Below are positions 52,962 through 63,500 of a DNA stretch of 64,000 nt, one piece after another. Position 1 is the first letter of the stretch. Each line of letters starts with the position of its first letter. The DNA is from Bacteroidales bacterium. GTDB taxonomy: Bacteria; Bacteroidota; Bacteroidia; Bacteroidales; VadinHA17. Under the pieces are notes generated by a model that did not search any database, had not been told where the DNA came from, and saw only the letters and a program-made list of their open reading frames with translations. Position numbers and translations under genes: made by a program. The DNA is taken from the NCBI GenBank assembly GCA_024763075.1, contig JANTGF010000001.1, positions 54,900 through 118,899 on the forward strand, written 5' to 3'.

Positions 52962-55652
52962 TTGATTGATAACTTTTCCAATTTGAAGCCTTCTCGATTA
53001 TTATATAAGGTGTCTGGTCTTCTTTTACTGTTAGTTCTGGGTATGAACTGTTCAGTTGAGAAGAATACCGGAATGTCAAGAAATTATCATAATCTGGTTT
53101 CGCGCTATAATATTTATTTTAATGGAATTCAGAGTTATAAGAAAGGGCTGCGAAGACTGAATGACCAGTTTAAAGATGATTTTAGTCAAATTCTTCCGGT
53201 ATTCAGATATGGTAATGAAACAGCCGTAGCTTCTGTTTCCGGTGAAATGGACAAGGCCATTGCCAAAGCTTCAAAAGTAATTACCATTCATTCCATTACG
53301 GCAAAACCTTATGAAAAAAAGAAAAATAATCTGACAGAAAAGGAACAGGCCTTTTTTGAACAAAAAGAATTTAACAACTGGGTGGATGACAGTTATCTTC
53401 TCATGGGGAAAGCCCAGGTTTACAAACTTGATTATTTTAATGCATTTAATACATTGAAATATGTTTCAGAAAATGCACTGGATGATCACGTAAAGTATGA
53501 AGCCAGAATTTGGATGGCCAGGGTTTATAACGAGGAAGGTAGCTTTAATTACTCCGGGGAAATTCTGGAATCTGTAAGTGATGACTCTGATTTTCCAAAA
53601 GATCTGGCGGCTGATTTTAATGCAACTTATGCAGATTTTTATTTAAAACAGGAAAAATTTGAGGAATCCATAACTTACCTTGAAGACCTGATCAATGAGC
53701 ATCTCAAGAAAGTAGATAAGGTGAGGTATATGTATATTCTCGCCCAGGTGTATAAGAAAACCGGGGACGATGCCCGGGCATATAAGCTTTTTGCAAAGGT
53801 GGTTAAAATGAGCCCTCCATATGAAATGACTTTTAATGCCCGGATAAATCAGGCAGAATCTTTTAACGTTACCGCTGAAAATGTAGGTGAAATAAAAAAG
53901 ATTTTAAGAAAAATGCTAAAAGATGAAAAAAATAAAGAATACCTGGACCAGATTTATTTTGCATATGGGAATATTTCACTAAAAGAAAATAAGGAAAAGC
54001 AAGCAATTGAATACTTTATGAAGTCTGCACAGAGCAGCATCTCAAATAATAAACAAAAAGGAATTTCATATCTTACAATTGGAAATCTGTATTTCAATCA
54101 GGAGAATTATGTAAATGCACAGCCTTATTTTGATTCAGCATTAATGGTATTGAATCCTGATTTTCCCGGGTATGAAATTTTAGATGAAAAAACAAGGAGT
54201 CTGAACCGTTTGGTTGAGAATATAACTATTGTGGAAACTCAGGATAGCCTGCAGATGGTTGCTGCCATGTCACCTTCAAAAAGAAATGCTTTTATTGATC
54301 AGATTATAAGTGACCTGAGGGAAGAGGAAAGAAGACAGAAAGAGCTGGAACAATCTGCGGGATATAGTCTTACCAATGAATATGATACAAAAAGAAAGGT
54401 AAACCAGGAATTGACAAGGTCCGGGAAATGGTACTTCTACAATCCTGCAGTTGTTGACCTTGGGAAAAATGAATTCCGGCAGAAATGGGGTGACCGGAAG
54501 CTGGAAGATAACTGGAGGCGAAAAAACAAATCAGTGTCACAGGCAAATATTAATGAAATAGAAAAGGGCTTAGATAGTACACAACAGGCAGTTGGTAATG
54601 TACAGGCATTGGATATACATACAAGGGAATATTACATGACCGGGCTACCCCTTACAGATTCCTTAAAGAAATTGTCAGATTATAAAATTGCAGATGCTCT
54701 GTTTAATGTGGGTCAGATTTATGCCAATGAGTTAAAAAATCTACCGAATGCAAACGAAGCTTTTGAAGAACTTTTTAATCGTTATCCCGGAAGTGAATAT
54801 GAACTTTCCACACTGTATTATTTGTATGAGTTAAAAAGAAAATCCGGGAATTCCTCCGGAGCAAATAAATATAAGAATCTTATCATAAATAAATATCCGG
54901 AAAGTGAATTTGCCAAAATGCTTAGTGACCCGGACTACCTGAGAAAACAAAATGAGAAAAAACAGCAGGACCTTCGTTCTTATGATCAGACTTACAATGA
55001 ATATCTATCAGGTCAGTACAATAAGGTTATCGTAAAAAGTGAGGCTTTTTTACATGAAAACCCGGAACATGATCTGTCTCCAAAATACTGGCTTTTAAGG
55101 GCTTATGCAATTGCGAAAGTTCAGGATATCAGGTCGTTTAAACAGGCTCTTGAGGATGTGGTAAATAATACCGGCGATTGTGAAGAGAAAATAAGAGCAA
55201 AAGAGTTGATTGCTCATTTTAACCAGGAGGTACCTGAGCTTAAGGTTGAAGAAGAAGAAAAGGTAAGTGTTCAGATCTATTCAATGACACCGGATGAGCC
55301 TCATTTCGCAGCCATTGCAATAGAAGGTTCAGATGGTAAAGAGAATCAGTTGGTTTTTGATGTGATCAATTTTAATCTGGATCATTTTCCTCAGGCTGAA
55401 TTTTCGTCCAGGGTACAATCTCTTGGAAGCAATACTGGTTTGTTAACCATTGGAGGTGTGGGAGGTGTGGATGAGGCTAAAGCTTATCTGAATTTATTAT
55501 TAGCTGACAAAAGTATAACTGACCAGCTGCAGGGGAAAGTCTACTACCCTTTCATTATATCCCGAACCAATTTGGGGGCTTTGCTAAAGGACAAGTCGGT
55601 TTCAGTTTACCTCAGATTTTATAACAGAAACTATTTCAATGCAGGAAAATAG
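52962..55652 (+). CDS. porW: T9SS lipoprotein PorW/SprE (TPR protein)
   Basis: An 896-residue TPR-rich lipoprotein. Hydrophobic stretch and Cys (LGMNC, an unusual lipobox with Asn at -1) lead into CSVEKNTGMSRNYHNLVSRY and NIYFNG, closely typical of SprE/PorW. Many TPR units follow (about 130-420, 600-760). The C-terminal region (YSMTPDEPHFAAIAIEG, then NTGLLTIGGVGGVDEAKAYL) is also family-like. PorW is needed for T9SS secretion and is linked to energisation of the system. The start is TTG 52962; TTG 52983 is possible. No ATG fits. Confidence 0.88.
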   Translation: MIDNFSNLKPSRLLYKVSGLLLLLVLGMNCSVEKNTGMSRNYHNLVSRYNIYFNGIQSYKKGLRRLNDQFKDDFSQILPVFRYGNETAVASVSGEMDKAIAKASKVITIHSITAKPYEKKKNNLTEKEQAFFEQKEFNNWVDDSYLLMGKAQVYKLDYFNAFNTLKYVSENALDDHVKYEARIWMARVYNEEGSFNYSGEILESVSDDSDFPKDLAADFNATYADFYLKQEKFEESITYLEDLINEHLKKVDKVRYMYILAQVYKKTGDDARAYKLFAKVVKMSPPYEMTFNARINQAESFNVTAENVGEIKKILRKMLKDEKNKEYLDQIYFAYGNISLKENKEKQAIEYFMKSAQSSISNNKQKGISYLTIGNLYFNQENYVNAQPYFDSALMVLNPDFPGYEILDEKTRSLNRLVENITIVETQDSLQMVAAMSPSKRNAFIDQIISDLREEERRQKELEQSAGYSLTNEYDTKRKVNQELTRSGKWYFYNPAVVDLGKNEFRQKWGDRKLEDNWRRKNKSVSQANINEIEKGLDSTQQAVGNVQALDIHTREYYMTGLPLTDSLKKLSDYKIADALFNVGQIYANELKNLPNANEAFEELFNRYPGSEYELSTLYYLYELKRKSGNSSGANKYKNLIINKYPESEFAKMLSDPDYLRKQNEKKQQDLRSYDQTYNEYLSGQYNKVIVKSEAFLHENPEHDLSPKYWLLRAYAIAKVQDIRSFKQALEDVVNNTGDCEEKIRAKELIAHFNQEVPELKVEEEEKVSVQIYSMTPDEPHFAAIAIEGSDGKENQLVFDVINFNLDHFPQAEFSSRVQSLGSNTGLLTIGGVGGVDEAKAYLNLLLADKSITDQLQGKVYYPFIISRTNLGALLKDKSVSVYLRFYNRNYFNAGK

Positions 55653-55683
55653 ATTTCGTTGTGAAATTATGATACCATATTGT

Positions 55684-55691
55684 TATATTTG
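55684..55691 (+). promoter_or_regulatory. -7 box before porX
   Basis: TATATTTG matches TAnnTTTG, 108 bases before the ATG at 55800. It suggests that porX has its own transcript with a leader. Confidence 0.4.
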
Positions 55692-55799
55692 AAGAATGTC
55701 AGTTTTGTTTTAACCGGAATTGTCAACGGGTTGATGACTTTTTGAGAGCACAGAACTATCACGGATAGGGTCATGCCAACACATTTTAATTTTCAAAAA

Positions 55800-57356
55800 A
55801 TGAAAAAAATACGAATTCTTTGGACAGATGATGAAATTGATATCCTCAGGCCTCATATAATTTTTTTGGAAGAAAAAGGATATGAAGTGATTACTGCAAC
55901 AAATGCTGAGGATGCGCTTAGCATTACAGAGGAACAAGAAGTTTCCATTATCTTTCTTGATGAAAATATGCCCGGGAAAACAGGTTTGGAAGTATTGCCT
56001 GAATTAAAGAAATTAGCACCGCAGGTCCCCATTGTAATGATAACCAAAAGTGAAGAAGAAAACATAATGGAAGATGCCATTGGTGCACAGATTGATGACT
56101 ACCTTATAAAACCGGTGAATCCGAATCAGATATTTTTGACCATAAAGAAGCTGATTGATCACAAAAAACTTATTTCTGATAAAACACTGGCAGGATATCA
56201 GTCAGGTTTTGGTGAAATTAGTGGCTTGATTAATATGGCCTCAAGTCCTGATGACTGGGTGGAAATATATAAGAGCCTTGTTTACTGGGATCTTGAGCTG
56301 GAAAAATCTGATTCATCCGGTATGGAGGAAGTCCTGAAAATGCAAAAGGCAGATGCAAATCAGGGATTCTCAAGGTTTATAAAAAGGAATTATGAAGATT
56401 GGATTGGCAGGCAAGAGGAGGACAGGCCGGTTCTTTCACCTGATCTTTTTAAGAAATGGGTTTTCCCTTTACTGAATAACGGAGATAAGGTGGTTCTGAT
56501 GCTGATTGATAACTTTAGGTATGATCAGTGGAAAGTGGTCTTTCCGCTTTTTAATGAGTATTTTAAAATGGAAACAGAGAATATATTTTATTCTATTTTA
56601 CCAACAGCAACACAATATGCCAGAAATTCAATTTTTTCTGGGAAAATGCCTGTTGAAATACAGCGTCATTACCCAAAATACTGGCTTTTTGATGAGGAGC
56701 AGGGCGGGAAAAATCAGTTTGAAGCTGAATTACTGGGGGATCAGTTGAAAAGAGAACCGGAAGACTATTCTTTTCATTATGAGAAAATAAGCAGTGCCGA
56801 AGCTGGCAGTCGTGTAACGGATCAGATTTCTAATTTTTTAAATAATGACCTGACAGTTTTGGTATATAATTTTGTAGATATGCTTTCTCATGCACGGACG
56901 GAATCTGAAATGGTAAAGGAACTTGCAGGGGATGAAAGTGCCTATCGGTCAATTACGCAAAGCTGGTTTCGTCATTCTTCCATTATGGATGTGCTGAAGA
57001 TACTGGCACAGAAAGATGTAAAGCTGATAATTACAACCGATCATGGTACAATCCGGGTAAAACATCCGGTTAGAGTTATTGGAGACAGGAATACTTCGAC
57101 CAATTTAAGATATAAGACAGGAAGGAGCCTTGACTATAATCCAAAGGAAGTTTACAGTATCCAACAGCCTGAGAATGCCGGATTGCCGAAGTCAAATGTT
57201 TCCTCTTCTTTTATTTTTGCATTAAATGATGACTATTTGGTTTATCCGAAGAATTACAATCATTTTGTTAGATATTATAAAAATACATTTCAACATGGAG
57301 GTGTTTCCATGCAGGAAATGTTGATCCCTTTTATAGTTTTATCTTCGAGATCCTGA
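55800..57356 (+). CDS. porX: T9SS response regulator PorX (receiver plus PglZ domain)
   Basis: A 518-residue protein: receiver domain with D54 in IIFLDENMPGKTGLEVL, a helical linker, and a PglZ domain of the alkaline-phosphatase superfamily (LIDNFRYDQWKVVFP, ATQYARNSIFSGKMP, IITTDHGTIRVKHP). This matches PorX, which works with the kinase PorY and sigma factor SigP to control T9SS genes in Porphyromonas; PorY and SigP are not in this window. The ATG at 55800 (MKKIRILW) is preferred to 55773. It precedes tsaE by 18 bases. Confidence 0.93.
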   Translation: MKKIRILWTDDEIDILRPHIIFLEEKGYEVITATNAEDALSITEEQEVSIIFLDENMPGKTGLEVLPELKKLAPQVPIVMITKSEEENIMEDAIGAQIDDYLIKPVNPNQIFLTIKKLIDHKKLISDKTLAGYQSGFGEISGLINMASSPDDWVEIYKSLVYWDLELEKSDSSGMEEVLKMQKADANQGFSRFIKRNYEDWIGRQEEDRPVLSPDLFKKWVFPLLNNGDKVVLMLIDNFRYDQWKVVFPLFNEYFKMETENIFYSILPTATQYARNSIFSGKMPVEIQRHYPKYWLFDEEQGGKNQFEAELLGDQLKREPEDYSFHYEKISSAEAGSRVTDQISNFLNNDLTVLVYNFVDMLSHARTESEMVKELAGDESAYRSITQSWFRHSSIMDVLKILAQKDVKLIITTDHGTIRVKHPVRVIGDRNTSTNLRYKTGRSLDYNPKEVYSIQQPENAGLPKSNVSSSFIFALNDDYLVYPKNYNHFVRYYKNTFQHGGVSMQEMLIPFIVLSSRS

Positions 57357-57374
57357 AAATAACCGGAATTTGTA

Positions 57375-57791
57375 ATGAAAATTCTTGAAATACACAGCCT
57401 GGATAAAATAAATGAAGTCGCAGAAGTTTTTCTTAAATCTTTCAGGGAACCTTGCATTTTTGCATTTTATGGTAGTATGGGAGTTGGAAAAACTACCTTT
57501 ATTCAGGCAGTATGCAAAGTGCTTGGTGTTGTGGATCCGGTTTCCAGTCCGACTTTTTCCATTGTAAACGAATACAGTTGTGGTACGGATTGTAAAGTAT
57601 ATCATTTTGATTTTTACAGGATCAATTCCATTACAGAGGTTTTTGATTTTGGTTACGAAGAGTATTTTTCTGAAAACGCATATATCTTTATAGAGTGGCC
57701 GGAACTTATTGAAGATTTATTGCCTCCGGAGACGGTAAAGCTTAGCATCACATTAAAAGATGAGGGCCTGAGGCAGATTTCTTTTGAATAA
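57375..57791 (+). CDS. tsaE: tRNA threonylcarbamoyladenosine biosynthesis ATPase TsaE
   Basis: A 138-residue P-loop protein required for t6A37 formation in tRNA with TsaB, TsaC and TsaD. Walker A GSMGVGKTT (33-41), VSSPTFSIVNEY and FDFYRINSITEV are typical, as is the FIEWPELIEDLLP segment. It sits between porX and the alanine dehydrogenase gene, an order seen in other Bacteroidota. Confidence 0.94.
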   Translation: MKILEIHSLDKINEVAEVFLKSFREPCIFAFYGSMGVGKTTFIQAVCKVLGVVDPVSSPTFSIVNEYSCGTDCKVYHFDFYRINSITEVFDFGYEEYFSENAYIFIEWPELIEDLLPPETVKLSITLKDEGLRQISFE

Positions 57792-57881
57792 AACCTGTGA
57801 GATTAGTTTGATATTCCATCTTATTATATTATTTTCGATCGCCGAGGATTTGAATAAATATTTTACAAAAAAATTGATAAA

Positions 57882-59102
57882 ATGGCCGGACCCGGGAAAC
57901 CTGCAGGTTTAAGTTTCAGTCAAAGTCACCTCCTTCCTCAGGAAGAAATGCTGGAAACAGCAAAAAAAAGCAGTAGTCTTATTATTGGCATCCCAAAAGA
58001 ATCGGGGAAGCATGAAAGCCGTGTGAGCCTGACTCCGGAAGCTGTTGAGCTTTTGGTGAACAATGAGCATGAAGTAATTATTGAATCAGGTGCCGGACAG
58101 GGTGCAAGTTATACCGATAATGATTTTAGCGAATGTGGCGGAGTTATTGTGGATAATGCGAAAAAAGTGTTTCAGAGTGATCTGATTTTAAAGGTAGCCC
58201 CGCCAACCGGTAAAGAAATATCATTGTTAAGGGGAAGTCAGGTATTGATATCTTCCTTGCATATATTATCCCAGGAGGAAAATTATTTTCGGGAGTTAAG
58301 TAAAAGGAAAATTACAGCCATTGCCTTTGAAAGCATTAAAGATAAATACGACAGGTTTCCAGTGGTACGAACCATGAGTGAAATAGCGGGGATATCCTCT
58401 GTACTGATTGCATCAGAGTACTTGAGTAGTTTTCACCAGGGAAAAGGAGTGCTTTTGGGGGGGATTTCCGGGATTACACCTGTCGAGGTTGTGATCCTGG
58501 GTGCCGGGACTGCTGCAGAATTTGCTGCCAGAGCAGCACTTGGACTGGGTGCGTCTGTCCGGATATTTGATAATTCAGTGCATAAACTGCGAAGGCTTCA
58601 GAATTACATCGGGCAACGGTTGCATACATCAGTTTTTCATCCCAGGGTATTACAGAAAGCCCTGAAATCTGCTGATGTAGTGATCGGTGCTGTACATATG
58701 GTTGATGAAGGCCCTCGTTATTATGTAACGGAGGAAATGGTAAAACAGATGAAAAAAGGTTCGGTAATTGTGGACATTAGTATCGATCAGGGTGGTTGCG
58801 TGGAAACTTCAGAACGGCTGGATCATGGGAATCCGATTACGATTAAGCATGGAGTAGTCCATTATGCGGTATCAAACATTCCGGCCAGGGTAGCCAGGAC
58901 AGCTTCCATTGCATTGAGCAATGTTTTCACACCTTTGTTGCTTAACATTGGAGACTCAGGGAGCCTTTTAAAATACCTTCATGAAGATCAGGGGCTTAGA
59001 AAAGGGGTTTATTTGTTTAACGGAATTTTAACAAACCGGTTTATTGGTGACAGGTTTGGAATAATGTCAAAAGATATTGACTTGCTACTTGCCGCTTTTT
59101 AA
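57882..59102 (+). CDS. ald: Alanine dehydrogenase-like protein
   Basis: A 406-residue member of the alanine dehydrogenase/PNT family. GIPKESGKHESRVSLTPEAV is the N-terminal signature; the NAD fold has VVILGAGTAAEFAARAALGLGA; VIGAVHMVDEGPRYYVTEEM and VDISIDQGGCVETS follow. The putative active-site His is in SSLHIL. It would convert pyruvate, ammonia and NADH to alanine and back. The N-terminus is about 30 residues longer than in classical Ald, as in other Bacteroidota copies. Confidence 0.88.
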   Translation: MAGPGKPAGLSFSQSHLLPQEEMLETAKKSSSLIIGIPKESGKHESRVSLTPEAVELLVNNEHEVIIESGAGQGASYTDNDFSECGGVIVDNAKKVFQSDLILKVAPPTGKEISLLRGSQVLISSLHILSQEENYFRELSKRKITAIAFESIKDKYDRFPVVRTMSEIAGISSVLIASEYLSSFHQGKGVLLGGISGITPVEVVILGAGTAAEFAARAALGLGASVRIFDNSVHKLRRLQNYIGQRLHTSVFHPRVLQKALKSADVVIGAVHMVDEGPRYYVTEEMVKQMKKGSVIVDISIDQGGCVETSERLDHGNPITIKHGVVHYAVSNIPARVARTASIALSNVFTPLLLNIGDSGSLLKYLHEDQGLRKGVYLFNGILTNRFIGDRFGIMSKDIDLLLAAF

Positions 59103-59177
59103 TGAAAATAATCTATTTATAGTTAACTCCTGCTTTTTCCGAACTTAAACCTTAAATAATTATCAAAAATTTCCTGC

Positions 59178-60413
59178 ATGACCTTTATAGTTTATGGAAT
59201 AGCAATTTTTATTTATAATATGGGAATCCATCTGGCTGCTTTATTTAATAAAAAAGCATCTTCATGGGTCCGGGGAAGGAAGAATATCTGGAAGGAAATT
59301 AAACAGAAAGTGAATCCGGAGGATCGTCCGGTTTGGTTCCATTGTGCATCCCTGGGAGAATTTGAACAGGGACGGCCGGTAATTGAAGAATATAAAAAGA
59401 GAAAACCTGATGCAAAGATACTTATTACATTTTTCTCCCCTTCCGGCTATCTGATCAGGAAGGATTATCCGGGTGCTGATTATGTTTTTTATCTCCCTGT
59501 GGATCTGGCACGAAATGTAAAACGATTTTTGAATCTGGTAAATCCGGAGTTCGTGGTTATTGTGAAATATGAGTTTTGGTATAATTATCTCCGTCAGCTT
59601 CATTTGAGAAAAATACCCGTATTTCTGATTTCCGCAAATTTTCGCCGGGATCAATGGTTTTTCAGATGGTATGGAAAAAGTTTCAGGAAAATATTAGGAA
59701 CATTTCAGCATATTTTTGTGCAAAATGAAAATTCGAAAAACATTTTACTTGAAAATGGTTTTGAAAAGATTACCCTTAGCGGAGATACCAGGTTTGACCG
59801 TGTTTTTCAAATTGTAAAGGAAAGGAAGGAAATACCTGTTGCAAAAAGTTTTAAACAGGATAAACTGCTTTTAGTTGCCGGGAGTACCTGGAAAGAAGAT
59901 GAAGCCATTCTGATTAAATATATTAACAGGGATAAACAGGGATTAAAGTGGATTATAGCTCCCCATGAGATAGATTTGCCGCATATCGCGAGGATTGAAG
60001 ATATGCTTGAAAAATCTTCCGTACGGTTTTCCGAAGCCAGGGGCAGGGATGTTCCGGATGCAGATGTATTAATCATTGACAACATTGGAATGCTTTCTTC
60101 ACTGTATGCCTATGGAGACATGGCATGGGTTGGAGGTGGCTTTGGAAGGGGAATTCACAATATACTTGAACCTGCCACATTTGGAATCCCGGTTTTTTTC
60201 GGACCCAATTATAAAAAATTTAAGGAGGCCCTGGATTTGGTTAAATTTGAAGGTGCCTTTGTCATAAATAATTATGAAGAGTTTATTAACAGGTTGGATG
60301 TCCTCTTAAAATCGCCTGAACTCATTGAATCTACCGGGAAAATTAATGCAGATTACATCAATATTAACATTGGAGCGAAAGAAAAAATTGTTGATAATTT
60401 GTTAATGGTTTAG
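59178..60413 (+). CDS. waaA: 3-deoxy-D-manno-octulosonic acid transferase
   Basis: Adds Kdo to lipid IVA in LPS inner-core synthesis; membrane-associated GT30 enzyme, 411 residues. N-terminal hydrophobic segment; catalytic Glu61 in HCASLGEFEQGRPVIE; GDTRFDRV, the GSTWKEDE donor-site region and GGGFGRGIHNILEPA are typical. Stands alone after ald with a 75-base gap. Confidence 0.94.
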   Translation: MTFIVYGIAIFIYNMGIHLAALFNKKASSWVRGRKNIWKEIKQKVNPEDRPVWFHCASLGEFEQGRPVIEEYKKRKPDAKILITFFSPSGYLIRKDYPGADYVFYLPVDLARNVKRFLNLVNPEFVVIVKYEFWYNYLRQLHLRKIPVFLISANFRRDQWFFRWYGKSFRKILGTFQHIFVQNENSKNILLENGFEKITLSGDTRFDRVFQIVKERKEIPVAKSFKQDKLLLVAGSTWKEDEAILIKYINRDKQGLKWIIAPHEIDLPHIARIEDMLEKSSVRFSEARGRDVPDADVLIIDNIGMLSSLYAYGDMAWVGGGFGRGIHNILEPATFGIPVFFGPNYKKFKEALDLVKFEGAFVINNYEEFINRLDVLLKSPELIESTGKINADYININIGAKEKIVDNLLMV

Positions 60414-60500
60414 GCTTTCAGGTGAATTTATTTTCTTTAATTTTATTTCCTCAATTTTTTAACAATTTTGACTGAAAAACAGGCAAATTTAACATAAATT

Positions 60501-60508
60501 TAAATTTG
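60501..60508 (+). promoter_or_regulatory. -7 box before the TonB-dependent receptor gene
   Basis: TAAATTTG matches TAnnTTTG, 83 bases before the ATG. The 178-base gap is AT-rich with no gene. Confidence 0.45.
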
Positions 60509-60591
60509 AAATCCTGATTATTCAGAATTACTCATTTATTTTTACATTTTTATTTTATTAACCTATTAAAAATTAAACCTTTTAAATTATT

Positions 60592-63500
60592 ATGAAATCA
60601 AAAATCAAAATTTTCTTTGCTGCTGCATTTATATTTTTTGCAGCTGTTTCAGCTTTCGGGCAGGGAACAACTACTTCAGGAATGAATGGGAAGGTGACGG
60701 ACACTAATGATGATCCTTTGCCGGGTGCTACAGTAATTGCTGTGCATACTCCAACCGGGTCCCAGTTCGGGGGTATTACCGATAATCAGGGATTCTTTCG
60801 TTTACCAAATATGAATGTTGGTGGACCATACAAGATAACTGTTTCATTTGTTGGCTACCAATCTTTTGAAAAAGATGATATTTATTTAACCCTGGGACAG
60901 ACTTTTAAGCTAAATGTGACCCTGAGTGAATCAACGACTGAACTTGCTGAAGTTGCCGTTGTGGGTTCGATGTCAAAAGAGTATGATGCCTTTGACGGAA
61001 ACCGTACGGGAGCAGAAACAAACATTAGCAATGAAGAAATTAATCTGATGCCAACTGTTAACCGTGACATGACGGATTATACAAGGTTAACACCTCAGGC
61101 ATCTGTGGGAGGTGACGGAAGTATTTCAATTGCCGGTATCAATAACAGATACAATGCCATTTCGATTGACGGGGCTGTAAATAATGATGTATTTGGCCTT
61201 TCTGCCACCGGAACAAATGGTGGTCAGACAGGAGGTTCCCCGGTTAGTATGGATGCCATTGAACAGTTTCAGGTTACCATAGCTCCTTATGATGTTCGCC
61301 AGTCTGGTTTTGCAGGGGCCAGTATCAATGCTGTAACACGTAGCGGTTCAAACAGGTTTGAAGGATCTGCATATTATTTCTTGAGAAACGAAGGTATGGC
61401 AGGACTAACACCTACCGATGATGAGGATATCGAACGTAAAAAGCTCGATAAATTCTCTTCCGGTACCTATGGTTTCAGATTGGGTGGTCCTATCATTAAA
61501 AATAAATTATTCTTTTTTGCGAACCTTGAAATTCAACGAGAAGAAACTCCGCTTGGCTTTGATTTTAACACCTATCAGGGAGATTCTGACCGGAGCACCA
61601 TTGATCAGGTTACTGCAAAGTTACAAAGTTTTGGTTACGAACCGGGTCCCTGGGAGACAAAAACAAGAACACTGAACTCCGATAAGTTTCTTCTGCGTTT
61701 GGACTGGAACATTAGTAAACATCATAAATTAATGGCCCGGCATTCCTATACTAATCTGGAAGCAGTGAAAGCATCCGCTTCAAGTTCAAGGTCTATTGGA
61801 TATGAAAATAATAGTCAGTATTTTCCCAGTGTTACAAATTCTACCTCTCTGGAATTAAAAAGTAACTACAATAACTTCTCTAATAATCTGATTTTTGGTT
61901 TTACCTCTGTACGTGATGACAGGGATCCTTACGGAGCAAATTTCCCTGCTTTACGTATTTATGATGGAAGTGCAACTATTTATGCCGGTTCTGAACCTTA
62001 TTCAACGGCTAATCAGTTGGATCAGGATGTCTTTACGGTTACCGATAATTTCTCCTTATACAAAGGTAAGCATACCTTAACTTTCGGATTAAATGTGGAA
62101 TATTCAAAGACTTATAACCTTTTTATGAGGAAAAATTTTGGAGAATACCGGTACAGTTCAGTTGCAGACTTCCTGACTACCGGGACAACAGGAGAGGTTC
62201 CGGCTTATCAGTATGAACGAGGATATTCGCTTGTTGATAATATCACCGGCGACGGTTCAGCTGCAGCTGCTAACTTCAGTATGCTTCAGTGGGGTATTTA
62301 CGGACAGGATGAGATCCAGTTTAATGATAATTTTAAATTAACTGCCGGTTTGCGGATTGATATGCCTATGTTTATGAAGGATCCTGAAGAAGATACCAAT
62401 TTTAATACGGTTACCAGACCTGCCATTGAAGCTGCCGGATGGGATATGATGGGAGCACAGGCAGGGAAAATGCCTGCCAGTAAGCTTATGTTTTCACCCA
62501 GGGTTGGTTTTAACTGGGATATTTCCGGTGATGCTTCTACTCAGTTAAGGGGTGGGGTTGGTATCTTTACCAGTCGCCTGCCTTTGGTTTGGCCGGGTGG
62601 TTCTTATACAAATAACGGTATAACCATCGGAGGTGTTTATCATAGGAGTTCATGGGGTACACCCATCATGTTCCGTCCTGATTGGAACAATCAGTATAAA
62701 GCCGCAGATTTTGGCGGAACGGATGCTCCCTGGGGCGGACAAATTGACCTGTTTGCAAAAGATTTTAAATTTCCACAGGTTTTCAGGGTAAATCTGGCAT
62801 TGGACAAGAAACTTTTTTGGGGAACTATTTTAACCCTGGAAGGGATTTATACCAAAACATTGAATAATGTATTGTATTATAATATGAATGTTAGCCCGAA
62901 TTCTGATTTTAAACTCACGGGTGCAGATAACAGGCCACATTATGATAATTCCAAGATTGATGGAGATTACACAAGAGTGATGGTAGGAACCAATACCAAT
63001 GAAGGTTACACCTATAACCTGACAGCTCAGTTGCAAAAGCCTTTTGATAATGGCCTTACTTTAAGTCTTGCCTATACTTTTGGCCGGGCGATGGCGCTGA
63101 ATGACGGAACTTCTTCCCAGAATTCCTCACAATGGAGATATATGGAGCAGGTAAACGGGCTTAATAATCTGGAGCTTTCATATTCCGATTTTGATCTGGG
63201 ACATCGTGTAGTTGGATTTGCCAGTTATCGTTTTGAATGGCTGGGTCATCTGGGTACTACATTTAGCTTATTCTACAACGGGCAGTCCGGGAAAAGATAT
63301 TCCTATGTTTATGATGATCGTGGTAACCTGAATGGTAACGGAGAGAGTACAAACAACCTTATTTATGTCCCTGCTTCCTCTTCAGAGATTGAACTTACTT
63401 CCGGAAACTGGAATGAACTGGATGAATATTTAAGTGCGGATCCATATTTAAGCAAGCGCAGAGGTGAATATGCAGAGAGAAACGGGGCCAGAACCCCTTT

